Shown here piece by piece: positions 26,017-34,414 of a DNA stretch of 64,000 nt; the stretch's first letter is position 1, and every line of letters begins with the position of its first letter. The translations under genes were made by a program, and so were the position numbers. The stretch is from positions 1 to 64,000 of the forward strand of contig JAKCDU010000015.1 of NCBI GenBank assembly GCA_021838445.1. The letters run 5' to 3'. Source of the DNA: Actinomycetes bacterium (GTDB taxonomy: Bacteria; Actinomycetota; Acidimicrobiia; Acidimicrobiales; Palsa-688). The notes under the pieces are model-generated. The model was not told the DNA's origin, made no database searches, and was given only the letters and a program-made list of their open reading frames with translations.

Positions 26017-27513
26017 GTGGCCCTCCCGCAGCCGTCCGTGACCCAGCTCCGGTCGGTCCTGACCCTTGCCTTGGACCTGGCCCGTTCGGCCCCGCCCGGC
26101 CACCCCCTGCCCGGGCCGGTGAGAGGCCTGGTCCGCGGGCGCCGCCTACCGGTCACCTGGGAGGCCACGCTTCGGCGGGCTCTCCAAGACGACGAAGCCT
26201 TTCGGCGATGGGTCGCGGAAGCCGCCTCCGAGGAGGAGCTCGGTCGCCTGGGCTGGTTGTGGCTCCATCGACCCGACGGGTGGTCGGAGGCCGTGGCCGA
26301 GTTGATGGACGCCGACGCCGAGGACAAGGAGGTGCTGCGGCTGGCCGCTCGGGTGGCCGACCTGGAGGCTTCCCTGGCGGACGCCCACTCAGCGGCCGGT
26401 TCGGCGGTGGCGGCCAGCGAGGACCGGGCGGCGCTCCACTCGAACCTGCTGGCCGAAGCCCAGCAGGAACTGGTCCGCAGCCAGGCCGAGGTCCGCCGAG
26501 AAGCCAGCCGTCACGACCGCGAAGCCGCCCGGCTGCGGGCTCGCGTCGCCGCCCTCGAGCAGGCGGCAGCCGAAGCAGGAACCCAGCGGGAACGCCTCGA
26601 GGCCCGGGCTGCGCTGCTCAGCGAGGAACTGGCCCGGGCCCGGTCGCGCGTCGCCGAGATGGAGGGGAGGGCGCGGCGGGCCGAGGGGCGCGTCGGGGTA
26701 CTCGAGGCGGAGAAGCGGACCGCGGCCGAGGCGCAGGCCCGGGCGCGCTCGGCGGAGCAGGCCGTCCGGTCGGCGGCGGCCGCCGCGGTGTCCCGGGCGG
26801 CCAAGACGGCATCGGAGCTCGGTGCGGTCCTGGCCGAGGTGGCCGGCCACCTCCACCAGCCGGGGCCGTCCGCCTCGGGGGCCGTCGCCCAGGCCCGGCC
26901 GGCGGCGACTGGGAGCCCGGCGGTCAACCCCGGTGGGGTGCGATCCGGGGGGACCGGCTATTCCGGTGCGGCCCGGGCCGCGGGCGGCGGCCGGGAAGGC
27001 GAGGGGCGTCGCCGGGCCCCGGAGCCGGCGCTGAGCCTCCCCCTCGGGGTCACCGCCGATTCTCCCGAAGCCGCCGCCCACCTGATCCGGGCCGACGGCG
27101 TCCACCTGATCGTCGACGGCTACAACGTGGCCCTCCGGTCGTGGGCCGTGGGAACCGACGGGTTGCCGGCCGGGGGCGACCTGGCCGACCTGCGTCAGCG
27201 CCTGGTGGATGCGCTGAGCGAACTGGCCCTGAGGTCGCGGGTGGGCATATCGGTGATCTTCGACGGGGACCAGGCCAGCCGGGTGTCGGCGCCGGGGCCG
27301 GCCGGCCCCTGGTTGCAGATCGTCTTCAGTGCCTCCGGGGTGGAAGCCGATCAGGTGATCCTCGACACGGTCGTGGCCCGCCGGCCGCACGGGCCGGTCC
27401 TGGTGGCCACCGACGACCGAGCCGTGCAGGAGGCGGCTGGGCGGCGGGGAGCCAACGTTTTGTCCTCGGTGCAGATGCTGGGCCTGCTGAACCGTCACAC
27501 CCCCCTGGGATGA
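26017..27513 (+). CDS. coiled-coil protein with C-terminal NYN (YacP-like) nuclease domain
   Basis: A 498-residue protein in three parts. Residues 1-105 are a helical N-terminal region with LGWLWLHRPDGW. Residues 108-265 are a long Ala/Arg/Glu coiled coil. After a Pro/Gly/Ala-rich linker, residues 345-495 form a NYN/PIN-like domain with LIVDGYNVAL (first Asp), FDGDQAS, VEADQVILD and VATDDRAVQE, which supply the acidic metal site of this RNase fold. Actinobacterial YacP-type proteins are suspected ribosome- or RNA-associated endonucleases. GTG 26017 has no strong Shine-Dalgarno. The stop overlaps the next small gene (ATGA). Confidence 0.8.
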   Translation: MALPQPSVTQLRSVLTLALDLARSAPPGHPLPGPVRGLVRGRRLPVTWEATLRRALQDDEAFRRWVAEAASEEELGRLGWLWLHRPDGWSEAVAELMDADAEDKEVLRLAARVADLEASLADAHSAAGSAVAASEDRAALHSNLLAEAQQELVRSQAEVRREASRHDREAARLRARVAALEQAAAEAGTQRERLEARAALLSEELARARSRVAEMEGRARRAEGRVGVLEAEKRTAAEAQARARSAEQAVRSAAAAAVSRAAKTASELGAVLAEVAGHLHQPGPSASGAVAQARPAATGSPAVNPGGVRSGGTGYSGAARAAGGGREGEGRRRAPEPALSLPLGVTADSPEAAAHLIRADGVHLIVDGYNVALRSWAVGTDGLPAGGDLADLRQRLVDALSELALRSRVGISVIFDGDQASRVSAPGPAGPWLQIVFSASGVEADQVILDTVVARRPHGPVLVATDDRAVQEAAGRRGANVLSSVQMLGLLNRHTPLG

Positions 27514-27716
27514 TCTCGGACATGGACTCTCTGACCTTCAGCTGTGACGAGTGCTCCATGCGGTCCACGTCGGCGTGCGAGGGCTGTGTGGTCACCTTCA
27601 TCTGCGACCGCGAGCCAGACGATGCCGTGGTGATAGACGTGGCCGAGGCCCGCGCCATGCGCCTGCTCGGCCGGTCGGGGCTGATACCTCCGCTGCGTCA
27701 CCGGGCCTGCGGCTGA
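27510..27716 (+). CDS. small cysteine-rich protein, probable zinc binder
   Basis: A 68-residue protein starting at ATG 27510 inside the ATGA overlap with the NYN gene; a second ATG at 27522 is possible. It contains CDEC, CEGC and a further Cys (FICDRE) in the first 35 residues and a terminal ACG, a pattern fit for a zinc knuckle. The middle, DDAVVIDVAEARAMRLLG, is helical. No named family is recognised with certainty. Translational coupling to the NYN nuclease suggests a partner or regulator of that protein. Confidence 0.75.
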   Translation: MISDMDSLTFSCDECSMRSTSACEGCVVTFICDREPDDAVVIDVAEARAMRLLGRSGLIPPLRHRACG

Positions 27717-27758
27717 CTTCCCGGTCGGGCCGGCCGACCCTCGGATGAGCGGTTTGTC

Positions 27759-27791
27759 CCATCCATATGCCGGGGCCCCGCCGGTGGATGG
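27759..27791 (+). promoter_or_regulatory. leader hairpin before sepH
   Basis: CCATCCA (27759-27765) is complementary to TGGATGG (27785-27791), enclosing the GC-rich GCCGGGGCCCCG. It ends 12 bases before the sepH ATG and could occlude the ribosome-binding site. Whether it lies inside the transcript is unknown. Confidence 0.35.
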
Positions 27792-27803
27792 TACCGTGCC
27801 GCG

Positions 27804-28934
27804 ATGGGTACCTCCCCTGGCCGAGGCGCGTCCGCAAACCTGCGACGGCTCTACGTTGTGGGCTACTCCGCCGAACACGGCGGCCTGCTCCTGTCCACGC
27901 GCACAGGGGCCCGTACGGGGACCCACGTCCTCGAGATCGACGACTCCGTGCTCGACGAGCTGGAGCGGGCGGGTAGGCGGCGAGCGTCCAAGGCCGCCGG
28001 CCCGACCCGAGGCGGTGACCAGAGCGCCCTGACGCCCCGGGAGATGCAGGCCCGGTTGCGGGCCGGCGAGTCGATCGAGGAGGTCGCCGCCGAGGCCGGG
28101 GTGGGCGTCGACTGGGTCGAGCGTTTCGCCAATCCGGTGCTGGCCGAGTTGGCCGCGGCGGTGGACCGGGCCCGCGACGCCGTTCTGCACTCGGTCGACG
28201 CCGGACCCTCCGACCACCCGCTCGGGGTCTCGGTCCGCCAGAACCTGGCGTCGCGGGGGATCATCCTCGACGACGAGGAGTTCCGTTCGGGCTGGTCGGC
28301 CCGCCATCTCTTCGGCCCCGAGTGGTGCGTGTCCTTCCGCTACCGGAGCCGGGGTCGGGAGCTGAGCGCCGAATGGACCCTCAACAGCCAGAGCGGGACG
28401 ATCGGCGCCCGCAACAGCTCCGGGGAGGAGCTCGGTCACAGCGGCTCGCGCCCGGTGACGGCCCGGACCCCCCGATCGCGCCCGGCCAGGACCGAGTCGC
28501 TGGCCCCGCCCGATGATTCGCCTACCACCACGCCGCCGAGCGGCGCGGCCCAGACTGCCCCCCCGACCCCGCCGGCCGGCGCCGAGAGCGCCGGGTCTGG
28601 TGAGGTCGCCCAGTCTCCGGTGGCCGGGGGCGCAGCCGGTCCAGCGGGGCCGGGGGGACTGGTCGCTGCGGTGCCCACCGCCGGGGTCGGCGAGGTCGCT
28701 GTCGCGGTCTCTGTGGCGCCGACTGGCGGGGTCAGCGGGGTCGGCGAGGTCGGCGAGGTCGCTGAAGCGGTCGGGCCCGAGGGGCTGGTCGATGCCCCGC
28801 CGGAGGGCCTCGTCGAGGCGGGCGCGCCGGGCGCGCCGGCGCGTAACGAAAGGCGGCGCCGGCCCCACGCCCAGACCAGCTTGCCTCTCATCGATCGAGC
28901 GGGGACGCCGCCCCCGGTGGGCGCCGCGGATTGA
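27804..28934 (+). CDS. sepH: septation protein SepH
   Basis: A 376-residue actinobacterial cell-division protein that binds FtsZ and promotes its assembly. The conserved N-terminal domain starts LRRLYVVGYSAEHGGLLL. The helix-turn-helix-like element ALTPREMQARLRAGESIEEV lies near residue 75-95, and WVERFANPVLAELA follows. The second conserved part ends around ARNSSGEELG (near 210). From there the protein is a disordered Pro/Ala/Gly/Val-rich tail closing in RPHAQTSLPLIDRAG. Start ATG 27804. Its stop overlaps the queG start as TTGA. Confidence 0.9.
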   Translation: MGTSPGRGASANLRRLYVVGYSAEHGGLLLSTRTGARTGTHVLEIDDSVLDELERAGRRRASKAAGPTRGGDQSALTPREMQARLRAGESIEEVAAEAGVGVDWVERFANPVLAELAAAVDRARDAVLHSVDAGPSDHPLGVSVRQNLASRGIILDDEEFRSGWSARHLFGPEWCVSFRYRSRGRELSAEWTLNSQSGTIGARNSSGEELGHSGSRPVTARTPRSRPARTESLAPPDDSPTTTPPSGAAQTAPPTPPAGAESAGSGEVAQSPVAGGAAGPAGPGGLVAAVPTAGVGEVAVAVSVAPTGGVSGVGEVGEVAEAVGPEGLVDAPPEGLVEAGAPGAPARNERRRRPHAQTSLPLIDRAGTPPPVGAAD

Positions 28935-30058
28935 CCGGCATTCCGGAGCTGGCCGACGAACTCCGGCGTATCGGCCGAGAGGCCGGGCTGGACTCCGTGG
29001 GCATCTGCCACGCCGAGCCCTTCGACGGGGCCCGAACTGCCATCGAGCATCGGCGGGCCAGCGGCGAGTCGGCCGGGATGCAGTTCACCTTCCGCAACCC
29101 GGCCCGCTCCACCGATCCCCGAGCCACGCTGCCCGTGGCGCGGGCCCTCTTCGTCGGGGCCCGCGGCTACTACCGCCAGCCCGTCGGCCCCGCCGGCCCC
29201 GCCGGTCCGGCGCCGGCCGCCCGCGTCGCCCGCTACTCCTGGTCGGACCACTATGCGCTTCTGCGGCGCGCTCTGGGCGAGGTGGCCAACCGCCTCGTGG
29301 AGGAGGGATGGTCGGCGCGGGTCCTCGTCGATGACAACGCTCTGGTCGATCGGGCCGCCGCGGTACGCGCCGGCCTCGGCTGGTACGGCAAGAACACCAA
29401 CGTCCTCCTGCCCGGTAAGGGCTCGTGGTTCGTCCTGGGCTCGGTGGTCACCGACGCCCCCATCGCGCCGGTCGCCGTGGTCGAGGAGGTGGCCGACGGC
29501 TGCGGCGGCTGCCGCCGGTGCCTCACGGACTGCCCTACGGGGGCCCTGGTCGAGCCGGGGCGTCTCGACGCCCGCCGCTGCCTGGCCTGGCTGCTGCAGG
29601 CCCCTGGTCCGTTCCCCGTCGAACACCGGGAAGCTCTCGGGGACCGGATATACGGCTGTGACGCCTGCCAGGAGCGCTGCCCGGTCAACCGCCGGGCGCT
29701 CGCCGATCGACCGGCGGCGGCGGCCGGACCGGCGGACCGGCCCTGGCTCGCCGCGCTCGACCTGCTCGACGCCACCGACGGGGAACTGGAGCGACTGGTG
29801 GGGCGGTGGTACATCCCCGGCCGGGAGATGCGTTACGTGAGGCGCAACGCCCTCGTCGTGCTGGGCAACGTGGCCCGGGGCGACGACCCGGCCGTGGTCG
29901 CCGCCCTGCGGCGCTACCTCGACCACGACGATCCCCTCCTGCGGGGCCATGCCGTATGGGCGGCGGGGCGTCTCGGCCGGCGCGACCTCATCGACGAACG
30001 CGATGACGACGATGGATTCGTGACCGGCGAGCTCGCCCGCGCCCGGGCCCCGAAGTGA
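28931..30058 (+). CDS. queG: epoxyqueuosine reductase
   Basis: Cobalamin- and Fe-S-dependent enzyme for the last step of queuosine synthesis in tRNA. It has 375 residues, close to E. coli QueG (379). The cobalamin-binding half includes YSWSDHYALLRRALGE and GWYGKNTNVLLP. Two 4Fe-4S motifs follow: CGGCRRCLTDCPTGAL (near 190) and CDACQERCPVNRR (near 243). A C-terminal HEAT-like part contains MRYVRRNALVVLGN. TTG 28931 overlaps sepH and the stop overlaps the next gene (GTGA), so the three are co-translated. B12 dependence matches the nrdJ in this genome. Confidence 0.92.
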   Translation: MTGIPELADELRRIGREAGLDSVGICHAEPFDGARTAIEHRRASGESAGMQFTFRNPARSTDPRATLPVARALFVGARGYYRQPVGPAGPAGPAPAARVARYSWSDHYALLRRALGEVANRLVEEGWSARVLVDDNALVDRAAAVRAGLGWYGKNTNVLLPGKGSWFVLGSVVTDAPIAPVAVVEEVADGCGGCRRCLTDCPTGALVEPGRLDARRCLAWLLQAPGPFPVEHREALGDRIYGCDACQERCPVNRRALADRPAAAAGPADRPWLAALDLLDATDGELERLVGRWYIPGREMRYVRRNALVVLGNVARGDDPAVVAALRRYLDHDDPLLRGHAVWAAGRLGRRDLIDERDDDDGFVTGELARARAPK

Positions 30059-31197
30059 CCCGCCATCTGCTGGTCACCAACGACTTCCCGCCCAAGGTCG
30101 GAGGCATCCAGACCTACCTGTGGGAGCTGTGGAGGAGGCTGCCCGCCGACGACTTCACCGTGCTCACCAGCCCCTACGAGAAGGCCGCCGACTTCGACCG
30201 CGACCAGCCCTTCGAGGTGATACGCACCCGGGAGCCGGTACTGCTGCCGAGCCCGTTCATGTCCCGCCGCATCCGGCGGTTGGCGGCGCGCACGGGGGCG
30301 GAGGCGGTGGTGCTCGACCCGGCCGTGCCCCTCGGGGCCGTCGGTCCCTACCTGGGCATCCCCTACGCCGTGGTGCTCCACGGGGCCGAGGTGACGGTAC
30401 CGGGGCGCCTGCCGGTGACCCGGCCGATCCTCGGCCGGGTGTTGAGAGAGGCGTCGCTGATCATCTCGGCCGGGGGCTATCCGGCGGCCGAGGCGGCGCG
30501 TGCGGCGGGCGGGGAGTTACCCCCGATCGCCCACGTGCCCCCCGGGGTGGACGTGGCCCGCTTCGTTCCCCTGGACCACCTGGGGAAGGCCAAGGCCCGT
30601 CTCCGCCTCGGTCTGCCCGGCTCCGGTCCCCTGGTCACCAGCGTGAGCCGGCTGGTGCCGAGGAAGGGCATGGATGTCCTCATCGAGGCCGCCGCCCGGC
30701 TCCGCCACCGCCACCCTGATCTCACCGTGGCTATCGCCGGGGGCGGGCGCGACCGGGACCGGCTGGAACGGCTGGTCCGGCGCCGCGGCGCCCCGGTCCG
30801 GCTTCTCGGTCGCCTGGCCGACGATGACCTGGCGGACTTCTACGGGTGCGGCGACGTGTTCGCCCTGCCCTGCCGGAGCCGATGGGGTGGCCTCGAGCAG
30901 GAGGGCTTCGGGATCGTGTTCCTCGAAGCGGCGGCCGCCGCGGTGGCATCGGTGGCGGGGCGCAGCGGGGGTGCCGCCGAGGCTGTGGCCGAGGGCCGGA
31001 CCGGGGTGGTCGTGGCCGAGCCCCACGATGCGGCGGCGGTGGCCCGGGCCGTAGGCGACCTCCTCGACGACCCTGGGCGGGCCCAGGAGTGGGGTGCCGC
31101 GGCCCGGGTCCGGGCCATCGAAGAGTTCTCCTACGACGTCCTGGCCCGACGATTGAAGTCGGCGCTGGACGATTTCACCCGGTCCGCGGCGCGCTGA
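30055..31197 (+). CDS. GT4 glycosyltransferase, PimB-like mannosyltransferase
   Basis: A 380-residue GT-B enzyme. It begins TRHLLVTNDFPPKVGGIQTY, the hallmark start of actinobacterial PimB, which adds a mannose to phosphatidylinositol mannoside at the inner membrane. Further elements are VLHGAEVTVPGRLP, VSRLVPRKGMDVLIEA, and the E-x7-E donor motif EGFGIVFLE near residue 285. GTG 30055 overlaps queG. PIM synthesis is inferred from the N-terminal motif and the lineage; other mannosyl transfers are possible. Confidence 0.83.
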   Translation: MTRHLLVTNDFPPKVGGIQTYLWELWRRLPADDFTVLTSPYEKAADFDRDQPFEVIRTREPVLLPSPFMSRRIRRLAARTGAEAVVLDPAVPLGAVGPYLGIPYAVVLHGAEVTVPGRLPVTRPILGRVLREASLIISAGGYPAAEAARAAGGELPPIAHVPPGVDVARFVPLDHLGKAKARLRLGLPGSGPLVTSVSRLVPRKGMDVLIEAAARLRHRHPDLTVAIAGGGRDRDRLERLVRRRGAPVRLLGRLADDDLADFYGCGDVFALPCRSRWGGLEQEGFGIVFLEAAAAAVASVAGRSGGAAEAVAEGRTGVVVAEPHDAAAVARAVGDLLDDPGRAQEWGAAARVRAIEEFSYDVLARRLKSALDDFTRSAAR

Positions 31198-31253
31198 GGC
31201 CGCTGGGCAGACTACGTTGCAGAAGCGGGACAGTGCCAAGGAGGTTCCCACCC

Positions 31254-31742
31254 GTGGAGGAACAGGTCGCCGAACGGATGATCATCGGGGGGACGCCGGA
31301 ACACTGCTACGAGGTGCTCGCCGGCTTCGAGCGGTACCCGGAATGGGCCGCCGACATCAAGTCCGTCCATGTCGAAGAGCGTGACGGCGCCGGACGCCCC
31401 TCGCTCGTCACCTACCGCGCCGCGGCCTTCGGGCGCAGCACGTCCTACACCTTGCGCTACGACTACCACCGGGCCCCGGAGGTCCTGTCGTGGGTGCAGG
31501 TCGACGGGGACCTGACGCGCCGCCTGGACGGCTCCTATGAGCTCACGCCGGCCGGTGACCACGGCACCGAGATCGTCTACCGCCTGGTCGTCGATCTGAG
31601 AGTGCCGCTGCCAGGTTTCGTCAAGCGGCGGGCCGAGGGGCGGATCATGGGTACTGCGCTCAGGGAGTTGAAAGCGGTCGTGGAAGGCTCCCACCCGGGA
31701 GGACTGGGCGCCTGGCGTAAGCCGGCGGCCCAGGATTCCTGA
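31254..31742 (+). CDS. SRPBCC (START/polyketide cyclase-like) protein
   Basis: A 162-residue helix-grip-fold protein with an internal hydrophobic cavity. Typical motifs are TPEHCYEVLAGFERYPEWAA (residues 13-32), the beta strands TSYTLRYDYHRAPEVLSW, and a C-terminal helix RAEGRIMGTALRELKAVVE. GTG 31254 follows AAGGAGG at a nine-base spacing. The family includes lipid carriers and cyclases; no catalytic residue can be named here. Its 3' end overlaps the probable start of the TrmH methyltransferase gene. Confidence 0.83.
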   Translation: MEEQVAERMIIGGTPEHCYEVLAGFERYPEWAADIKSVHVEERDGAGRPSLVTYRAAAFGRSTSYTLRYDYHRAPEVLSWVQVDGDLTRRLDGSYELTPAGDHGTEIVYRLVVDLRVPLPGFVKRRAEGRIMGTALRELKAVVEGSHPGGLGAWRKPAAQDS

Positions 31743-32577
31743 GCCGGTCCGGCTGGCCGACGCCGACGACCTGCGGGCCGCCGGCTACCGCAACCTGATC
31801 GAGCCGTCCCGCCATCGGGAGGCCGATCGGCTCCCCGCCCATTTCGTGGTCGAGGGGCCCCGGATAGTCGGCCAGCTGCTCGCCGACGGGTGGCCCGTCG
31901 AGTCGGTGCTGCTGTCGGCGAACCGCTACGACCGCCGGTCGGACCTCGTCGAGCTGGCCGCCGTCCGGGAGGTCCCGTTGCTGGTGGCGGCCCAGGACCT
32001 CTTCGACCGCATCGCCGGATACCACGCCCACCGGGGGGTTCTGGCCCTGGCCCGTCGGCCCCCGGCGCGCCGCGTCGGGGAGGTCATCGGGTTGGCCCGT
32101 CTGGTGCTGGTCGTGGAAGGGGTCAACGACCACGAGAACCTCGGAGCGCTGTTCCGCAACGCCGCCGCCTTCGGCGTCCAAGCCGTCGTCCTCGACCCGA
32201 CCACGGCCGATCCGCTCTACCGCCGCTCCGTCCGGGTGTCGGTCGGGCACGTCCTGAGGGTGCCCTTCGCCCGGGCCGCCGGATGGCCCGCCGAGCTCGC
32301 TGCGCTGCGGGCCTCGGGCTGGCGCATCGCCGCGCTCAGCCCACGGGGGACGGTCAGCGTCGGGGAGCTCCGACCAGACGGCCACCGGTGGGCGCTGGTG
32401 GTCGGATCAGAGGGCGACGGGCTGTCCGAGGTGGCCCTGGCGGCCGCCGATGTCAAGGTCCGGATCCCGATGGCACCGGGCGTGGATTCGCTCAACGTGG
32501 CGACGGCGGCCGCCCTCGGCCTGCACCGGCTGTCGGCCCTCGATCAGACGGGTGGCCCGGCACCGGTTGGGCCCTGA
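31735..32577 (+). CDS. TrmH/SpoU-family RNA 2'-O-methyltransferase
   Basis: SPOUT methyltransferase acting on rRNA or tRNA. The C-terminal domain has the knotted SAM-binding motifs LVVEGVNDHENLGALFRNAAAF, VVGSEGDGLS and PMAPGVDSLNVATAAAL. The N-terminal substrate-binding part, from GYRNLIEPSRH through HFVVEGPRIVGQLL, is homologous and precedes the only ordinary start (GTG 31846), so translation must begin earlier. The frame upstream has no ATG, GTG or TTG; ATT 31735, overlapping the SRPBCC stop, or CTG 31753 are the candidates. Function is confident, the start is not. Confidence 0.82.
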   Translation: MPEPVRLADADDLRAAGYRNLIEPSRHREADRLPAHFVVEGPRIVGQLLADGWPVESVLLSANRYDRRSDLVELAAVREVPLLVAAQDLFDRIAGYHAHRGVLALARRPPARRVGEVIGLARLVLVVEGVNDHENLGALFRNAAAFGVQAVVLDPTTADPLYRRSVRVSVGHVLRVPFARAAGWPAELAALRASGWRIAALSPRGTVSVGELRPDGHRWALVVGSEGDGLSEVALAAADVKVRIPMAPGVDSLNVATAAALGLHRLSALDQTGGPAPVGP

Positions 32578-32644
32578 GCCGGGTGGGTGCACGGCGTGGT
32601 GACGCCCCGGTGCGGGCGGCCACCGGGCGCGTAAGTTGTCCGGC

Positions 32645-33445
32645 ATGGCCGAAGCCCACCTGGATCATGACCTCGCCGGCCGCGTCGCCGTCGTCACGGG
32701 AGGAGCCGGTGGCATCGGTTCGGCGCTGGCCGCCCACCTGGCTGCGGCCGGATGCCGGGTGGCGGTGGTGGACCTCGATCTCGGCCGGGCCGAGGAGACC
32801 GCGGGCGGACTGGCCGGCGGACCCCACATCGGGCTCGCCGCCGACGTCGGGGATCCGGGCGGCGTCGAGTCGCTGGTGGGCGACACCGAACGGCGCCTCG
32901 GCCTGATCGACATCTACTGCTCCAACGCCGGAGTCATCACCGGCCAGGGGCTGGGCGCCGACGCCGACTGGGAGGCCGGTTGGCGGGTGCACGGAATGGC
33001 CCACGTGCACGCCGCTCGCGCCGTCCTGCCCGGCATGCGCGAGCGGCGCTTCGGGGTGTTCGTGGTCACCGCCTCGGCCGCCGGGCTGCTGATGATGATG
33101 CAGTCGGCGGCCTACACCGCCACCAAGCACGCCTCGGTGGCCATAGCCGAGTGGCTGGCGGTCAACTACGGCGGCGACGGCGTGCAGTTCCACTGCGTGT
33201 GCCCCCAGGGGGTGCTCACCCCCATGGTCCTCGGCGGCTCGGCCACGGCCGAGTCCGAGCTGAAGGCCGCCGGCAACCTGCTCGAGCCCGGGGACGTGGC
33301 CGAAGCGGTCATGGCCGCCATCGCCGAGCGGCGCTTCTTGGTGCTGCCGCACCCCGAGGTTCACGGCTACGAGCAGGCCAAGGTCGCCGACCGGGACCGC
33401 TGGCTGGCCGGGATGAGGCGCCTGCTGCACCGGGTGACCGGGTGA
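32645..33445 (+). CDS. short-chain dehydrogenase/reductase
   Basis: A 266-residue NAD(P)-dependent oxidoreductase. The Rossmann loop is VTGGAGGIGSALA (near 17), with the cofactor-selecting VVDLDLGRAEE, the NAG motif CSNAGVI (near 96), Ser in VTASAAG and the active-site YTATK. ATG 32645 is preferred over TTG 32636. The stop overlaps the ROK kinase GTG (GTGA), so the two are co-translated. The substrate is unknown. Confidence 0.88.
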   Translation: MAEAHLDHDLAGRVAVVTGGAGGIGSALAAHLAAAGCRVAVVDLDLGRAEETAGGLAGGPHIGLAADVGDPGGVESLVGDTERRLGLIDIYCSNAGVITGQGLGADADWEAGWRVHGMAHVHAARAVLPGMRERRFGVFVVTASAAGLLMMMQSAAYTATKHASVAIAEWLAVNYGGDGVQFHCVCPQGVLTPMVLGGSATAESELKAAGNLLEPGDVAEAVMAAIAERRFLVLPHPEVHGYEQAKVADRDRWLAGMRRLLHRVTG

Positions 33446-34404
33446 GTGCCGTCGGGGTGGACATCGGCGGCACGAAGCTCCTGGCCATCAGGGTCGACGA
33501 CCGGGGCACGGCGGAGACCGAGCCGCTCTACATGGCCGCGCCGGGCACCGCCGAGGAGCTGGTGTCGGCGGTGCTGGCCGCGGCCGGGCAGCTCAGTGGG
33601 TCCGGGAGGCCCGAAGCGGTCGGCGTCGGGGTGCCCGGCCTGGTCGACCGCTCCGACACCCTGCTGTTCGCCCCCAACCTGGCCGGGGCGGCCGGAGCCC
33701 GAATCGGTTCGGCTCTGCGGGTCGGGGCTTCCGCGGCGCGGGTCTGGGTCGGCAACGACGCCACGGCCGCCGGCTGGGCCGAGTTCCGGGTCGGTGCCGG
33801 CCAAGGATCGTCGGACATGCTCATGGTGACGCTCGGCACCGGCATCGGCGGGGGAGTGGTCAGCGGAGGGCAGCTCATCGAAGGGGCCCACCGCTTCGCC
33901 GGGGAGTTCGGGCACATGGTGGTCGACCCCAACGGTCCGCTCTGCCCATGCGGCAAGAAGGGATGTTGGGAGCGCTACGCGTCCGGCGCGGGCTTGGGCG
34001 TCCTGGCCCGGGAGATGGCGGTGGCGGGCGGCGCGGCGGACCTCACAGCACGCGCCGGCGGGGACCCCGAGCACGTCAAGGGTGAGCACGTGACCGCCGC
34101 CGCCGCTGCGGGTGACGCCGCCGCCCTCGAGATCATGCGCCGCTTCGGCTGGTGGGTGGCGCTCGGTCTGGCCAACCTGGCCAACCTGTTCGATCCCGAG
34201 GTGATCGTGGTGGGTGGGGGACTGGTCGACGCCGGGGCGGTCCTGATGGACCCCGTCCAGGAGGCCTTCGAAGGGCTGGTGGAGGCGGGGGGTATCCGGC
34301 CCATGCCCATCGTCGTGCCGGCCGTGCTCGGACCGCGGGCGGGAGCTATCGGCGCCGGACTTCTCGCCGCTAATGCACCGGGTTCAGCCGGCGTGGGCCA
34401 CTAA
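33442..34404 (+). CDS. ROK-family sugar kinase (glucokinase-like)
   Basis: A 320-residue kinase that probably phosphorylates glucose or a related hexose. The phosphate motif [11 protein letters not shown] is at the N-terminus, GVGVPGLVD follows, then [11 protein letters not shown] with the catalytic Asp, [10 protein letters not shown], and the ROK zinc site [17 protein letters not shown] near residue 157-174. GTG 33442 overlaps the SDR stop. The C-terminus ends just before alaC. Confidence 0.9.
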   Translation: MSAVGVDIGGTKLLAIRVDDRGTAETEPLYMAAPGTAEELVSAVLAAAGQLSGSGRPEAVGVGVPGLVDRSDTLLFAPNLAGAAGARIGSALRVGASAARVWVGNDATAAGWAEFRVGAGQGSSDMLMVTLGTGIGGGVVSGGQLIEGAHRFAGEFGHMVVDPNGPLCPCGKKGCWERYASGAGLGVLAREMAVAGGAADLTARAGGDPEHVKGEHVTAAAAAGDAAALEIMRRFGWWVALGLANLANLFDPEVIVVGGGLVDAGAVLMDPVQEAFEGLVEAGGIRPMPIVVPAVLGPRAGAIGAGLLAANAPGSAGVGH

Positions 34405-34414
34405 CCTCGTAGTC

